From: Lactarius indigo
Taxonomy: Eukaryota > Basidiomycota > Agaricomycetes > Russulales > Russulaceae
Assembly (NCBI GenBank): GCA_025766275.1
Contig: JAFKAC010000006.1
Span: 1,054,001-1,118,000, forward strand
DNA length: 64,000 bases
Direction of reading: 5' to 3'
Made by a program: the position numbers and the translations under genes. This document shows positions 12,681 through 23,874 of the stretch, in pieces. The first letter of the stretch is position 1. Each line of letters starts with the position of its first letter. The notes under the pieces are model-generated. The model did no database searches. It was not told the origin of the DNA and saw nothing but the letters and a program-made list of their open reading frames with translations.

Positions 12681-13003
12681 AAAAGTCACCTGTCTTGTCT
12701 AGGATCCGTTTCTTATTCCTCATAATTATTTTTTCCGTTCATGATTTATGTTTTACGATACCTCCAGCCCTCGACCTCGCTATCTGGAACGTTCAGCCTA
12801 GATTGTCTTTTGTCCTTCCGCTGTCGCGCTCACTTCGAGTAGTTGCATACCCTATATCATCAAGTCTAGTGTGTCTGACACCCTTTTGGCAGCCACAATA
12901 CCTTGTGGTCTCGTGTGAATGACCAAATTAGGACTGAACAGACTGCATGCTTCATACTCCGTACAATGACAGTCCCAAAAATCGCCGTACAGTAAACGTG
13001 ACA
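12681..13003. other. convergent 3' region between RAX2 and REI1
   Basis: About 320 bp of T-rich sequence between two stop codons that face each other. Nothing but probable 3' untranslated regions is visible. Confidence 0.6.
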
Positions 13004-14612
13004 TCACTGAGAGCAAGCGCAGATGAGCAAAAAAGAAGTCCAAAGTAGTAGGATGGGTGAGGCTGACCTGGAGCAACGGATCCCTGTAGTGTTTCTGGTG
13101 GTTGTGCACGAAAGAAACGCGGGTCTTGTAGTCCTCCTTGCGCTTCTGGTCGCGGAACTCGCGGATGTGGCGGCCAGCCTCGCGTGCCTCGCCGCGGTTC
13201 CTCGCCTTGACGACCTCAGTGCCCGCGCCAAACGCGCCAAATCCGCCCTTGCGCGGCACGAGCGCCGAGTGCTTCCTGTCTGCGAGTAGCCGACGCACGA
13301 TCGCGCGACCAGAGTTGGGGTCCTCGGGCGCTCGTCCAGAGAAGGACTGCGCGTAGTAGCGTCGCATGCTGCGGTGGCCGATGCGGTTGCCCGAGGGCAA
13401 GACGAGCTCGAGGTGCGAGTCGCCATACGTGATCTGGTTTTCTTCTTCTGGTAGGCTGTCCGTGTCGGAGCTATCGTCGGATGATGATGATAATGAGGAG
13501 GAGGAGGAGGAGGGCGGTTCGTCGACCACCTCGTCGACTTGGCCGTCGTCGTCGACGTCTTCCCAGCCCTCTGCGGCTTCCGCAGCTGCCCTCTTCGCTC
13601 TCCGCTCTTCCTTCCGCCGCCGGCGCTCTTCGGCGTCCGGGTACGAGGACGAAAAATCGTAGTAGTCCGAGATCTCGAGCATGTCGCCCTCAGTGTCGTA
13701 CGCGATCTTGCAGTGGCTCTTGTCGACCATGTGTTTCCGCACCGCGTCGAGAGTCCGGAACTCGCGCCCTTTCCCGTTGCAGTAGATGCAGACGTTGCCC
13801 ACCGCGATCTTTTCGCCGAGGTACGTGACCAGCCCGGTCGGATCGGTCAGGTATTCGATGTCGGGGATAAAGAAAGAGTGTTCGCCGGACATGTGGAGGA
13901 GGTTGTCTGCTATCGAAGTGGATGCGTGGACGCAGAAGAGGCAGTCGGTCGGTGAAAGTCGCGAGCGTGCGGCGGCTATCTTCTCGTCCAGTGTTAAAGC
14001 GCCTTCGTCGTCCAAGTCATCTGCTGCGTTTGGAGGCCCAGACGTAGGGGCGGCTGGCGGTAATTGCTTAGCGGCGTCAATAGCAGCAGTGGGCTGGGGT
14101 GTGCCGCCTCCCGTAGAGTCCGCCTTTTCTGTCGCGATCCTGACGGGACGTGTGTCATCTGTTGTCCGGGACAGTGCCTTCAGTTCATTCTCGCGGTGCT
14201 TTCTAGAGATAATATGCGAGCGATACGCATTTTCAGTGGTATACACTTTGCTGATAAGAGTGACCAAATTAGTCTTGGCGCTTATGGGGCAAGAGAGGGA
14301 CACCCACTTGCAGATTTCGCAGGTCGAGCCTTTAGGCGATACCACCACAGCGGTCTCTTGCCTTCTCTCAAGCACCTTCTGATTGAAAACGGCGGCACTG
14401 ACGGGGGGAAGTGACGCAACTCGGCGTCTCATGTTATACCTGTGATGGTCTGAGCGATAGTGCTCCCCTATGGACCATCAGCTCGATGTGGGGAGGTAGG
14501 TACAAGTGGAAGGGACCGTACTTTGCTCCTCGGCGGTGAGAAATGCAATCGAACATGATAAACAGGTGAACAAAGGCCTGTCGTCCTGCGCGGGTGTCTG
14601 CACGTCAGCCAT
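13004..14612 (-). CDS. REI1: REI1-like cytoplasmic 60S ribosome biogenesis factor
   Basis: Exons 14612-14522, 14467-14308, 14250-13068 and 13006-13004 give 478 residues. Four C2H2-type zinc fingers are visible: FTCLSCSIAF near residue 15, CEICNKVYTTENAYRSHI near 80, CLFC with its His pair near 190, and CIYCNGKGREF near 240. A long acidic Ser/Asp-rich stretch and the family-typical end SFVHNHQKHYRDPLLQ follow. REI1 (human ZNF622) helps release Arx1-Alb1 from exported pre-60S particles and checks the exit tunnel. The last intron falls between the final Gln codon and the stop, so the fourth exon holds only TGA; without splicing the frame runs on into unrelated sequence. No frameshift is seen. 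Confidence 0.93.
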
Positions 14613-14717
14613 GAAGAGTATGTCCGATAACTGTGGTAGGGAGGACGAGTCAGCTCCAAGAGTGCTCCAAGTCAATGCCACCGGTCCGCAACTCCGCAGA
14701 TGAGATGGAAAAAAAAA

Positions 14718-14805
14718 TCCTTCGAACCGGGATCGAACCAGTGACCTCGGGATTTCGTAGTGTATCCATTACAGTCCCACGCTCTTCCAACTGAGCTATC
14801 GAAGG
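14718..14805 (-). tRNA. tRNA-Tyr (GTA) with a 15-nt intron
   Basis: The complement starts CCTTCGA and ends TCGAAGG plus discriminator A, a perfect 7-bp acceptor stem. The D arm (GCTC...GAGC), the anticodon stem TGGGA/TCCCG, the loop CTGTAA-A and the T arm ACTGG-TTCGATC-CCGGT all fold. The anticodon is GTA. The intron sits one base 3' of the anticodon, the standard place, and is 15 nt; the spliced body is 73 nt. tRNA-Tyr(GTA) carries an intron in most eukaryotes, so this is expected. It stands between the divergent start of REI1 and the end of the methyltransferase gene. Confidence 0.95.
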
Positions 14806-15069
14806 TGACTTATTTTGTACCTCAAAATAACACTACTTGAGGGGTTTCGAGACTTTTGCTGGCTTTGCAAGGCCTTTCTGTTACATTTTTTCGTACAGTT
14901 CTATCGTACTCTCGACCTCTAGCGGCGATTATTCGATCATTGCGGTCCTCGTGAACTCCGTTGACCCGCTTAACCTCAATTCACAAAGGTCTATCCCACT
15001 CAGACTATTCTGAACCCGTCAGACCCGTACAGTGTCTCTACGCAGCAGCCCCTGCACGAGATCAATAGT

Positions 15070-18000
15070 TTAATTAAACATATACCCTGTACACCGTTTG
15101 GCCCCACAGAGACACTTCGCATAAACAGCATCGCCGTTATTTGCACGTACATCTTCCAAGATTCCTTCCGGCTCCTCATTCTATAGTATAGTTAAAGGTA
15201 GCCATAAAATTATGGTGAGATGGTAAACGCACCTCTTCATCCGACTCATACCCAGAGTACGAGAAACAAAGCTCTTCCCAAGGTAGGACATCACGACGTG
15301 TGAACAAGGCTACAAGAGGCTTTTCTATATTGCCTTCGTTGACATAGCAAGCGTTCGGTGCACAATTTGGGTCACAGCTATGATTCTGTTCAAAGATGCG
15401 GTGATACAAGAATACAGCCACATTGTTCGGGGACGTACCAAAAAACGAGTGAACTGAATTCAAGTCAGCCGCCGCTATCCTGTAGGACAAATTGAACTTA
15501 CATTGCCAGCATGATATGCATCCATTACATATTTTGCCTGCCATTCTTCGTCGTCTTGTGTGTCATCTCCGGTGCTCTTGCGAAGGTAGTAGAAATCCAG
15601 TTCGAATAAATACGTCCTTCCGACCTTATTATATACCCTGAGACAAGTCACTATAGGCACTGTAGCAACTTAAAGTGAAAGTTACTCACTTGCCCTCTTT
15701 CCTCGGTTTCTCTTTCGCTCAGGAGCTCACCAGCGTATATACCAATAAATGAGCCTTTTGGTATCTTTTGTCTCCCAGCAAAAACACCTATATGACATAT
15801 CGAGGAACAGTAGAATGAGATGATACACAGACGTACCCCATCCTTTGTTAGGTGGTCTTTCGTATGTTGACAGTATATTGACGGCCGCGTTGGACAACCT
15901 TTATCCAGGTCAATCGTTGACATCCTGATGGATATTTACATAGGCATACCCTGTTGCGACAGTCATCGAGGCAGCCGCAGAGGTCATTGCACTCAAAAAT
16001 GGGATATCCCCGTCGCTTGAGCCGACCCTTCTCGTCGTAGATGAAACCAGGTATATCGTCGCTATACTCGTGCTGTCTCTTCAGGCAAGAGCATGTTTGA
16101 GACTTGGGGTCACAGTGGCCTTTGCAGTCACAACCACGAAGGTTGACTAAATCAGGAGGAGGCACGTCGTCACTGTGCCATATGTGATTGCTGTAGTGGA
16201 ATTCCCAGGCTGGTGTCACCTCTTGATCGCCGCCTACGTCGTTGACGATCGAAATGTGCGGGGCATTCGGTTCGTCCTCGAAAGTGTTCTCCACGATGAC
16301 AGCTTCGAACATGTCCTTTGCCATGATTGACTTCCGGTAGTGCGCATCCATGGAGTTCATAAGGTCTTGTACTGAGTGAGGGATATCTCGAGCGTGGTAG
16401 ACTTTCTGTGGAAACTCGAGCATCGTACGTTCAGGGGTATATTTGATAACGGAAAGGTCATTCGATTCGTCACACTGAGATGGAGGACATGTGTCTGAGC
16501 CATAGAACAGTGAGATACGCTACTTCATTGAAATAACAGGTCCGAGAAGCTCACCGGTTACTGAAGACTTGCTTTTATCCTTAGGTGTCGTGTGGCTGGT
16601 AGAAGATCCAGGGGAATTTGGCTCGACAGCACTCGATTGGGCAGGTTTGTTTCCTACAGATTTTTTCCACAACAGTGATGGGCGACTTAAAGAAACAACC
16701 TTGCTTGGTGACTCGGCTCGTAATGTGCCCGACCTTTTCTGTACTAGTTCCTCCGAGTGTGGTAGTATGCCATGAGAGGTTCCTGGTGCTGATACTGGTT
16801 TATCTGTTGCAGTTTTGTAAAAGTTCTTCCACAACCCCAATGGGCCACTATACAAAGTCCCAAGGACAGACACACGTGGCGAACCTGTTGGGGTACCAGT
16901 AGGGGTATCGCGTCGACGACTGGGAGATGAAGATACGGATACGTGTGCCGTTGTGGGGGAGTGTGAAGTGCTACCAATTTGGGGCATGGAATCCACCAAG
17001 GATGGGGACAATGGTAGCCCAGATGGTAGTTCACCCTCATCCTTAGGGTCATATCCTGGAGACTGCGGCCTGAGTTGAGTTTTCGCTTTTTCTCTGACAG
17101 CCAAGCTGGTGGAAGGTGAGGGTGAGGGTGAGTCTACACGCATATCAGAGTCCATGCTCTGTTGTGGGGGCGGTGGTGGCTGTTCAGGAGTTTTAGCTTT
17201 GCAAGACTGTCCCGGAAGTGGCGACGTCTCCTTTACCACTTCGTCGCCCTGAGCCGATGTGAGAACCGCGAGTACGTTATCCTCGCTTTCACTAGACATA
17301 GGAGGAGAGCTCCCACGTTGCGGAGAACGTAGGCCGGCTAAGCTAGTTGGAGACTTCGGATGACCATTATCGGGCGAGGGCATGGACCGAACGGCATCCA
17401 AAAACGAGGTGACGGCAGAAACTCGTCCTTTGGGGCGGGGTTCTACTTCGTCATCGCTATCAAGAATGATTGGATTGCTTGCATTCCCAAAGGATGGTGT
17501 GTCGTCATCTGAAGAGAGAACAATAACGTCTCTAGGATTACCTGGGCGTTTTCCTTGAACGTCTTGAAAGGAAGATTGTTCTCAGTGACTGCCTTGCTAT
17601 GGAAGAGATGGATTTGAAGCCAATGACAGACTAACCTTTTGAAGGGGTACTTGTATTGCGTGTCCTAGGCGGCACACCGTTGCCTGGAGACAATAAATTA
17701 CCGAAACCCGGTCATTGACGAAATGTCGGACGTACTGGTACCAGGTGGTGCTAGCTTAAGTAGCGAATGTAAAAGCTCCCGATTTCGCGTCAACACGATC
17801 TTTTTCTTTCCCCTCTTCACGGCACTAGGCGAAACAGTGTTTGGGCGAGATTCAAGTACGGCTTTTAAGGGGCTCGGAGGAGCACGGGGTTCCACAGATG
17901 GGATTCCCGGACGACGAGATGTATCGGTGCGGGCAAATTTCTGAGGCCGCTCTGCGGTGGGTAAAGCAGCCTTGCGTTTTGGAAGGGAATAGTTGGCTGC

Positions 18001-18136
18001 TCTGCCTACACGTTCAGATTCAGAGTCTTCATTGCTCCGTGCAGGCGACGATGGTGAGTCTATGAACGTGCTGGAGGGTCAGCACGAGGCGACTCGAGTC
18101 TCGCGCGGGAGTCACTGACCTGACAAAATCTCCCAT
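15070..18136 (-). CDS. Clr4/DIM-5-type histone H3 lysine-9 methyltransferase, two frameshifts
   Basis: Eleven exons (18136-18120, 18070-17736, 17683-17636, 17580-16555, 16494-15950, 15898-15837, 15787-15690, 15637-15502, 15453-15439, 15385-15233, 15180-15070) give 847 residues once two single-base duplications (15851-15852, 15693-15695) are ignored. The first ~480 residues are disordered Ser/Pro-rich sequence with two SUMO-interaction-like motifs (VIVLSSDDD and IILDSDDE). Then come the pre-SET cysteines (CDCKGHC...CSC...CNDLCGC), the SET core (GWGVFAG, RTYLFELD, NFTRFLNHSCDPNC with its catalytic Asn-His-Ser-Cys) and a post-SET CLCGAKRC. No chromodomain is present. The enzyme would place H3K9 methylation for heterochromatin. 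The exon at 15439-15453 is only 15 nt and codes FTRFL of the active site. The two shifts would destroy the SET domain if real. Confidence 0.9.
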
Positions 18137-18404
18137 CGAGGTGCCGACGCGTCACGATACGCACACATCAAGTATAAATCAATCGTGGACAAGACAGGTC
18201 AAAGAAGAACAGTTTAATGGCTCAACACCGTGTCCGACTCGGACATGCCACTAGACGTGGATTGGATCTCGCCGCGTCGCCACAAGGTCGCAAAGATCAC
18301 ATGACAAGCCAAAATCGCGTATGTAATCAAAGCAATTGGTAAAACAATGTTATTATTTTTGGTAGTGCCAAAGGTGTCTATTGCATTTCCAAACTACATC
18401 CCCT

Positions 18405-19164
18405 TCAAACGGATTCTGTCAGATGCAGACATATGGGTGAGTTCAAAAGAGAACGACTAAAACAAAGAGAAAAAAATTGGCACTCACGTTGAAGAAGACT
18501 GTTGAGCTTGTTGATGCGTGACGAGACGCTGAGGTCGATGGTCTTCTCTCCGAAGTCGACAACCAGACCACCAAGAACCGAAGGGTTCACCTAAGCAAGT
18601 TCAGTTGCAGGTCAATTACGAAAGACATTTGCAGCGCACTTTATTCGTCAGCTTTAGCGACTTCGCCTGCTGAGCAGTTTGGGATTGCTTCAACGTAGCT
18701 TCCAGACGGGTAAGGACGTCTTTGGTAAGAGGCACAGCCGAGGTGACTGTGACATTGAGTTCGCCCTTGTGCTTCGCCACCAGCTCGTTAAAGCCCTCAA
18801 TAACCCCCGCTGTTTCTCCTAGTCGCCCGTTCTCGGAGAGTATGATGAAGAGATTCCTCGTAATGTCCGACACGGGTTCCTTCTTCGCGCCTGTACCTTC
18901 GACGCGTGCATAAAGGGCTGGAAGGCCTGCGTTTCTATCTTTGACAGAGAGTGTGGGATTTGTCACGAAAGTCTTGAGTTCGGGGGTGTCCTCAATGGTC
19001 TTCGAGATGGCATTGAGCTCGGCTTGGACCTTCGTCAGGACCTGTGGGGACTTTGCGAGTGCAGCGGAGTATGTGGCAGTAGCATATTTAAGCGCAATGC
19101 CGGAGGCAGCCCGACGCCCAAAGCCGGCTGTAGGGGCGCATGTACGAAGTAAAGAGAATGACAT
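18405..19164 (-). CDS. ATP5: mitochondrial ATP synthase subunit 5 (OSCP)
   Basis: Exons 19164-18640, 18590-18488 and 18415-18405 give 212 residues, the usual OSCP size. A short presequence is followed by GIALKYATATYSAALAKSP, the helical N-domain (TKVQAELNAISKTIEDTPEL), and the conserved C-terminal segment PSVLGGLVVDFGEKTIDLSV with SSRINKLNSLLQ. OSCP forms the top of the peripheral stalk and ties F1 to the stator in the inner membrane. The last exon holds only 11 nt (end of Gln, Ser, Val, stop). Introns are 49 and 72 bp. No frame problem is present. The start was chosen because upstream codons in this frame lie before any family-like sequence. Confidence 0.94.
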
Positions 19165-20326
19165 GGCGAACAATCGAGAACGGAGATGAGTGCGGACAAC
19201 CGGGAATGGGCCTGTGACACGACGTGACAACAGTCCGTCACGATGATTATATAATACAGTTATCACCCGGCGAGCACCCAGTCGGACACCGGGTAACTTA
19301 GATAGGGCCGGGTTCAAGTTGGCTTCGAACGCCTTCTCTCAACCAACTTCTACGACTTCTCGGTCTCACGGTCGACTTCCGCCGCGATCCGCAGATTCCG
19401 CACTATTACGGGGAACTAGTAATTGCGGTTACACTGCTAAGCTTATTTTATGGTGCTCTGATAAGAGTCCGGTTGCAGTGTCTAGGAGTCAGGTCGTAGC
19501 CAGTGAAGCGCGGAAAGTAGGGTCAGTTACGCTTAAATCCACTCACACCTCTCGTCAGTCGCCCTGCTACGCTGGCCTCATTCTGTCTGGCTTTCTTATC
19601 CTGGTATTCTTGGCCATTCAAGTTATTGCACTTATAAGCCTGCTTTCACCTGTGCTTACTCCTATTCTCTCTCCAATAACCAATGTGCTTACTGCGGATA
19701 ACTGTGTCGTGCTCGTCGACGGGAGAGACCTATTTGCATTCTGGACCAGCATGGGAAAGGTGTGATCACGTTCGAGGCCGATTACGCTTGTACCACACGA
19801 CAACAGTTACTAACTATAGTTAGTCCAACTCTATTCACTGATACGCGTGGACTGGGGCCAAGTGGTCAGTCAAATACAAACCACTTGAACGAGTTAGATA
19901 CACTTGGTGGGCATTCATTCTAGAAAGAGATAACAAGAAGCTACAGTACCTCAAGTTGATCTAGCGTCTGCCGGCGGGCCAACGCACCTGCCTCCACTTA
20001 TACTTTAACTTTGGCCTGTATATTCTGTCGTCCGAGGATGTGCGGACCATCAATCTTCGACGGGATTCCGCTAGGTCCGCTTCGCGACGAGCGCGTGGTG
20101 GGCCCTACTCCCGGAAGCTGCCCTGCTCATTCTCACGCCAGAGATACCAGAAAATATAGGGTTCTTCCGCAGATATACGGCAGAAACGTGTCCGGACCTG
20201 GTCATCTATCACAGGGTCTTATCTTCTTCAGGAGCCTCGGACTTAATTGTTTATAAGGGGCTTCGAACCATTGAGTATTAACTCGCCCTTCTCTACTAGG
20301 GTACTCTCGTTCTCTCGACAGCCGTG
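19165..20326. other. intergenic region between divergent ATP5 and OPT genes
   Basis: About 1.2 kb holding two promoters. A plus-strand frame at 19319-19765 is open for 148 codons with one hydrophobic stretch (YAGLILSGFLILVFLAIQV) but has no ATG at its start and no recognised domain. A T/C-rich tract at 20281-20320 just before the transporter start looks like a fungal core promoter. Nothing else stands out. Confidence 0.45.
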
Positions 20327-23300
20327 ATGTCAACCTCCACCTTGGCAGCTGAGCCATCGCTCTCCAACGAGAAGCAGACAGACTTTGAAACCCCAGAGAA
20401 GGACCCCTACTCGAAGTCCGATGTTGAATCAACAACTGGAACTGACACTACAGCTGTCCTCCGAAACGAGCGAGACCTCGTCACCCACGTCATTTCGGTT
20501 CACGATGACCCCTCATTGAATCCTTGGACGTTCCGCTCGTTCTTCATCGGCATCGGGCTCTCAGCATTTGGTGGTGTCCTTGGTGAGCGTCGCTTCTGTA
20601 GCAGGGGACCACATCAGCTCATGAGCTACAACAAATAGCGGAAATTTACTACTTCAAACCCGTGAGTAACATCCCTTCCTCCCCGCCCGGCTCGGGCTAA
20701 GGTTGTCTACAGCAAACCGTCTTGGTCTCAACCATGTTTCTCGCAATCATCAGCTACGTACTTGGAATTGCCATGGAAGCTTTCATTCCGCGCTGGGGAT
20801 GGTTCCGCTACTTGAACCCAGTATGTGCTTGCTACCCCCTTGTCATATTTCATTTACACGCCGTGAAAAGGGCCCTTTCAACAAGAAAGAGAATGCATTC
20901 ATAGTCATAATGGCAAGCGCGGCCGCAAATTCAGCTCTGGGAACAGAGGTTCTTGCAGTGCAGCGGTTGTACTACAACATCACACCAAACGCACCCGCAT
21001 CCATCTTCCTCCTCTTCTCAAGCCAGCTCCTTGGCTACGGTATCGCGGGGTTAATGAGACGTGCGTGTACCAACCCAGTCTGACGAGCATGTACCCAACC
21101 TGACTATTGACTTTGCTAAGCGATCCTCCTGTACCCTTCAAAGATGCTATACCCCGGTGTACTTCCTTTGGTCTCTATGTTTGATGCGTTCTATCAAGAA
21201 GGGACCACGAGACACTCAGAAGGCAACAAGAAGAGACTGAAACTGTTCTACATTGCGTTCTTTGCGTAAGTTCTACCGCAAGGTCTCAAGTGAGCCGGTC
21301 TGATCTGGTTTTAGAATTTTTATATGGGAGATTTTCCCGGAATGGATGTTCCCTCTGCTTACGGGCTTCTCTGTCTTTTGTCTCGCAAACCCGAGATCCA
21401 CAGGATTTCACGCGTATATTTGGCGGTTCTAACGGCAATGAAGGATTAGGCCTCCTTTCCATTTGCTTCGATTGGCAGTATATTTCTGGAGGAGTAAATC
21501 CGTTCGCGATCCCTCTGAGAGCCCAGGTATATATCACCACCTGCTCTGACTCTCGGATCCAGAGTTGACAGACGCCTCCTAGGTCTCCAACTTTATCGGG
21601 TATATCTTGTGCATGTGAGGTCCCAGTAATTTATACCATCACCCCCGTCTGACCGTCTCTGACAGGGTCGTCTTCGTGGCTGTTTACTACAACAATATCT
21701 GGGAATCTAAGAACTTCCCATTCGTAGGTCACACTCAATTTCGTCAGGGTCATTACTCATACGCGTTGATAGCTCTCCCAGGAATTATTCTATGAGAATG
21801 GCACTACTTACGACCAGCTTCTCATTCTCGATGATAAATTGGAGGTAGACCCGACTCTACTTGCAGAGCAGGGACTCCCCTTCTATGCTGGGACGTGGAT
21901 CACCTACTTATTGACCTCCAACATCGGGATGGCTGCTACATTCACCCACCTTTTACTGTGGAACCGCAACGACCTCCGCGGAGCATGGAGCTGGGCAACC
22001 AAAGACTCGCTCAAGCGGATGTGGGCGGAATTCAACTGGCGACTCTGGGAAGCTGATGGAAAAAGGGATGTGTCTCCTTGACGACGATATAGATCCTCAC
22101 TACCGGGAGATGCTCAAGGTCCCTTTCTACTCGCATCCAGAATAATTACAGGCGTACTAATGCCCCCCTCAGTACCCAGACGCCCCGAACAGTTGGTATG
22201 GTGCCCTTCTGGCAGCTGCGTTCGTCACCGCAATGGTTATCATCTACAAAACCGATTCAACACTTCCGTGGTAAGTATCAAGTAGGAAACGTGGCTGCTC
22301 ATTTTAACTTATCGTCCCCCCTCTCTTCCACAGGTGGGGCTTCATCGTTGCGTGTTTGCTGACCACCATTTCTATTTTGTTCTTCGGGTCGCTCTACGCC
22401 ATGACTGGCCTTACCCTCATCATCCAACCTTTTATCCAGATGATTGGCGGGTTTTTGCATCCCGGAAAGCCTATGGCGAACATGTACTTCGTGCTGTTCG
22501 GCTACAGTGAGTCACTAATAATTATTTGTGTATGGCTACTGGTGCTCAATTTGTGGTAAATTAGATTCTGTAACCCAAGCCCAGCTACTTCTCCGAGACC
22601 TGAAGATTTCACAGTGTAAGTCTACGGTATCGCCTCGTGCCTGGTACCTCATCCCTTTGTCTATCAGATACAAAACTCGCTCCTCGTGCAGCGTTCACGG
22701 CCCAGATCATTGGCACGTTATTCGGTTCGGTTCTGAACTATAGTGCGTATCGTTTTTTTTTTGACAGTCTGGGACTGCAGCATTGATACGTATCAGTCAT
22801 GATGAACTCTATCATCGATAACCAACGAGATATTCTGTTATCGGTGCAAGGCACGAACATCTGGTCTGGTCAGCAGCCACAGCAGTACAACTCTCAATCC
22901 ATCGCGTGGGGTGGCCTTCCCCATGAGCTCTTTGCCCACGGAAAGCGCTATCAATGGGTGGCGTGGGGATACGTTCTCGGCCTCTTTGTTCCCATCCCAT
23001 TCTGGCTTATCCACCGGTACTTCCCAAAACTCCGTGCCGACTACTTGTACACCCCGGTCATAGCGTAAGTCCGAGATCATGCCAACCCACGCCCTTCCGT
23101 ATCCGATCTCAATCTGTGCTTCTGCCGGATAGGTATTACATCGGCTGGCTTTGCGTGGGGATAAACTCCTCAATCACTTCGTACTTTGCGATCGCGTGGC
23201 TATCCCAGTGGTACCTGCGCACGCGGTATCCCAGATGGTTCGCTAAATATAACTACATTCTCGGCGCGGGTGCGTTCTGTTTCTATATTTATGTCTACCA

Positions 23301-23469
23301 CGCGGCCGTGCTAAGGAGACCTCGTGCAGCTCTTGATGGCGGAACTCAGGTCATGGTGTTCATCCTATCGTTCGCGGTCCAAGGCGCAGCTGGAACGTCC
23401 CACCTGTTCCCGCAGTGGTGGGGGGCGAACCAGAATGGCAATTACGACCGGTGTGCGGTCGCCAGTTAA
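20327..23469 (+). CDS. OPT-family oligopeptide transporter, 16 exons, two frameshifts
   Basis: Sixteen exons from 20327-20582 to 23330-23469, each closing in phase, give 769 residues with about 14-16 membrane helices. Family marks are NPWTFRSFFIGIGLSAFGGV at the first helix, the motif NPGPFNKKEHA-like at FNKKENAF, IFGGSNGNEGLGL, FDWQYI, and the end WWGANQNGNYDRC. OPT proteins import tri- to pentapeptides or metal-peptide complexes with protons across the plasma membrane. Two single-base duplications break the frame: GG at 21403-21404 (before FTRIFGG) and CC at 22076-22077 (before LDDDIDPHYREML). Removing one base at each site restores the family sequence. The N-terminal 60 residues are a charged cytoplasmic tail. 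Promoter region is shared with ATP5. Confidence 0.93.
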
Positions 23470-23874
23470 CTCCCCGTTGAGTGCACCACACCAGAGGTAT
23501 ATAGCCTGGGGAACGAACCCATGCTTTTCGTTTTCTCATTCAGGTCTCAATTACTACCAAATTGGGTCTACTACTTCTTTCCGTGCCGCAGTTTTTTTTT
23601 TGTATGATAAGTCCCTTTGTGTCGCAAAGGGAGTGCGTGCGACTAGAGTCCTCGGGGTTGGATTAAATCAATTGATTGCTTTCCAGAAGTGGCATTTAGT
23701 CTCTGTGTGACACAATGAACTCGACTGATTAAATGGCTGTGAACTGCAGTTGCAAAATAGGCATAATTTTCTTTACTGTAATAAGATTATGCGATGCAGG
23801 CGATGTAACTGACTATCAGAAGTACTAAGTAATAAGAGAGCTCCACGTGAGGGATAAAAGTGTGATGATAGGAA
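23470..23874. other. convergent 3' region
   Basis: About 400 bp between the OPT stop and the stop of the minus-strand AT-hook gene. It is AT-rich with a T9 run at 23592-23600; no gene or repeat was seen. Confidence 0.55.

Noticed and set aside
13366..13955. Long plus-strand frames over REI1
   Set aside because: They are antisense shadows of the Ser/Asp-rich and zinc-finger parts of REI1.
19319..19765. 148-codon open frame with a hydrophobic segment
   Set aside because: It has no ATG at its start, no recognised domain and lies in a divergent promoter region; kept only as a note.
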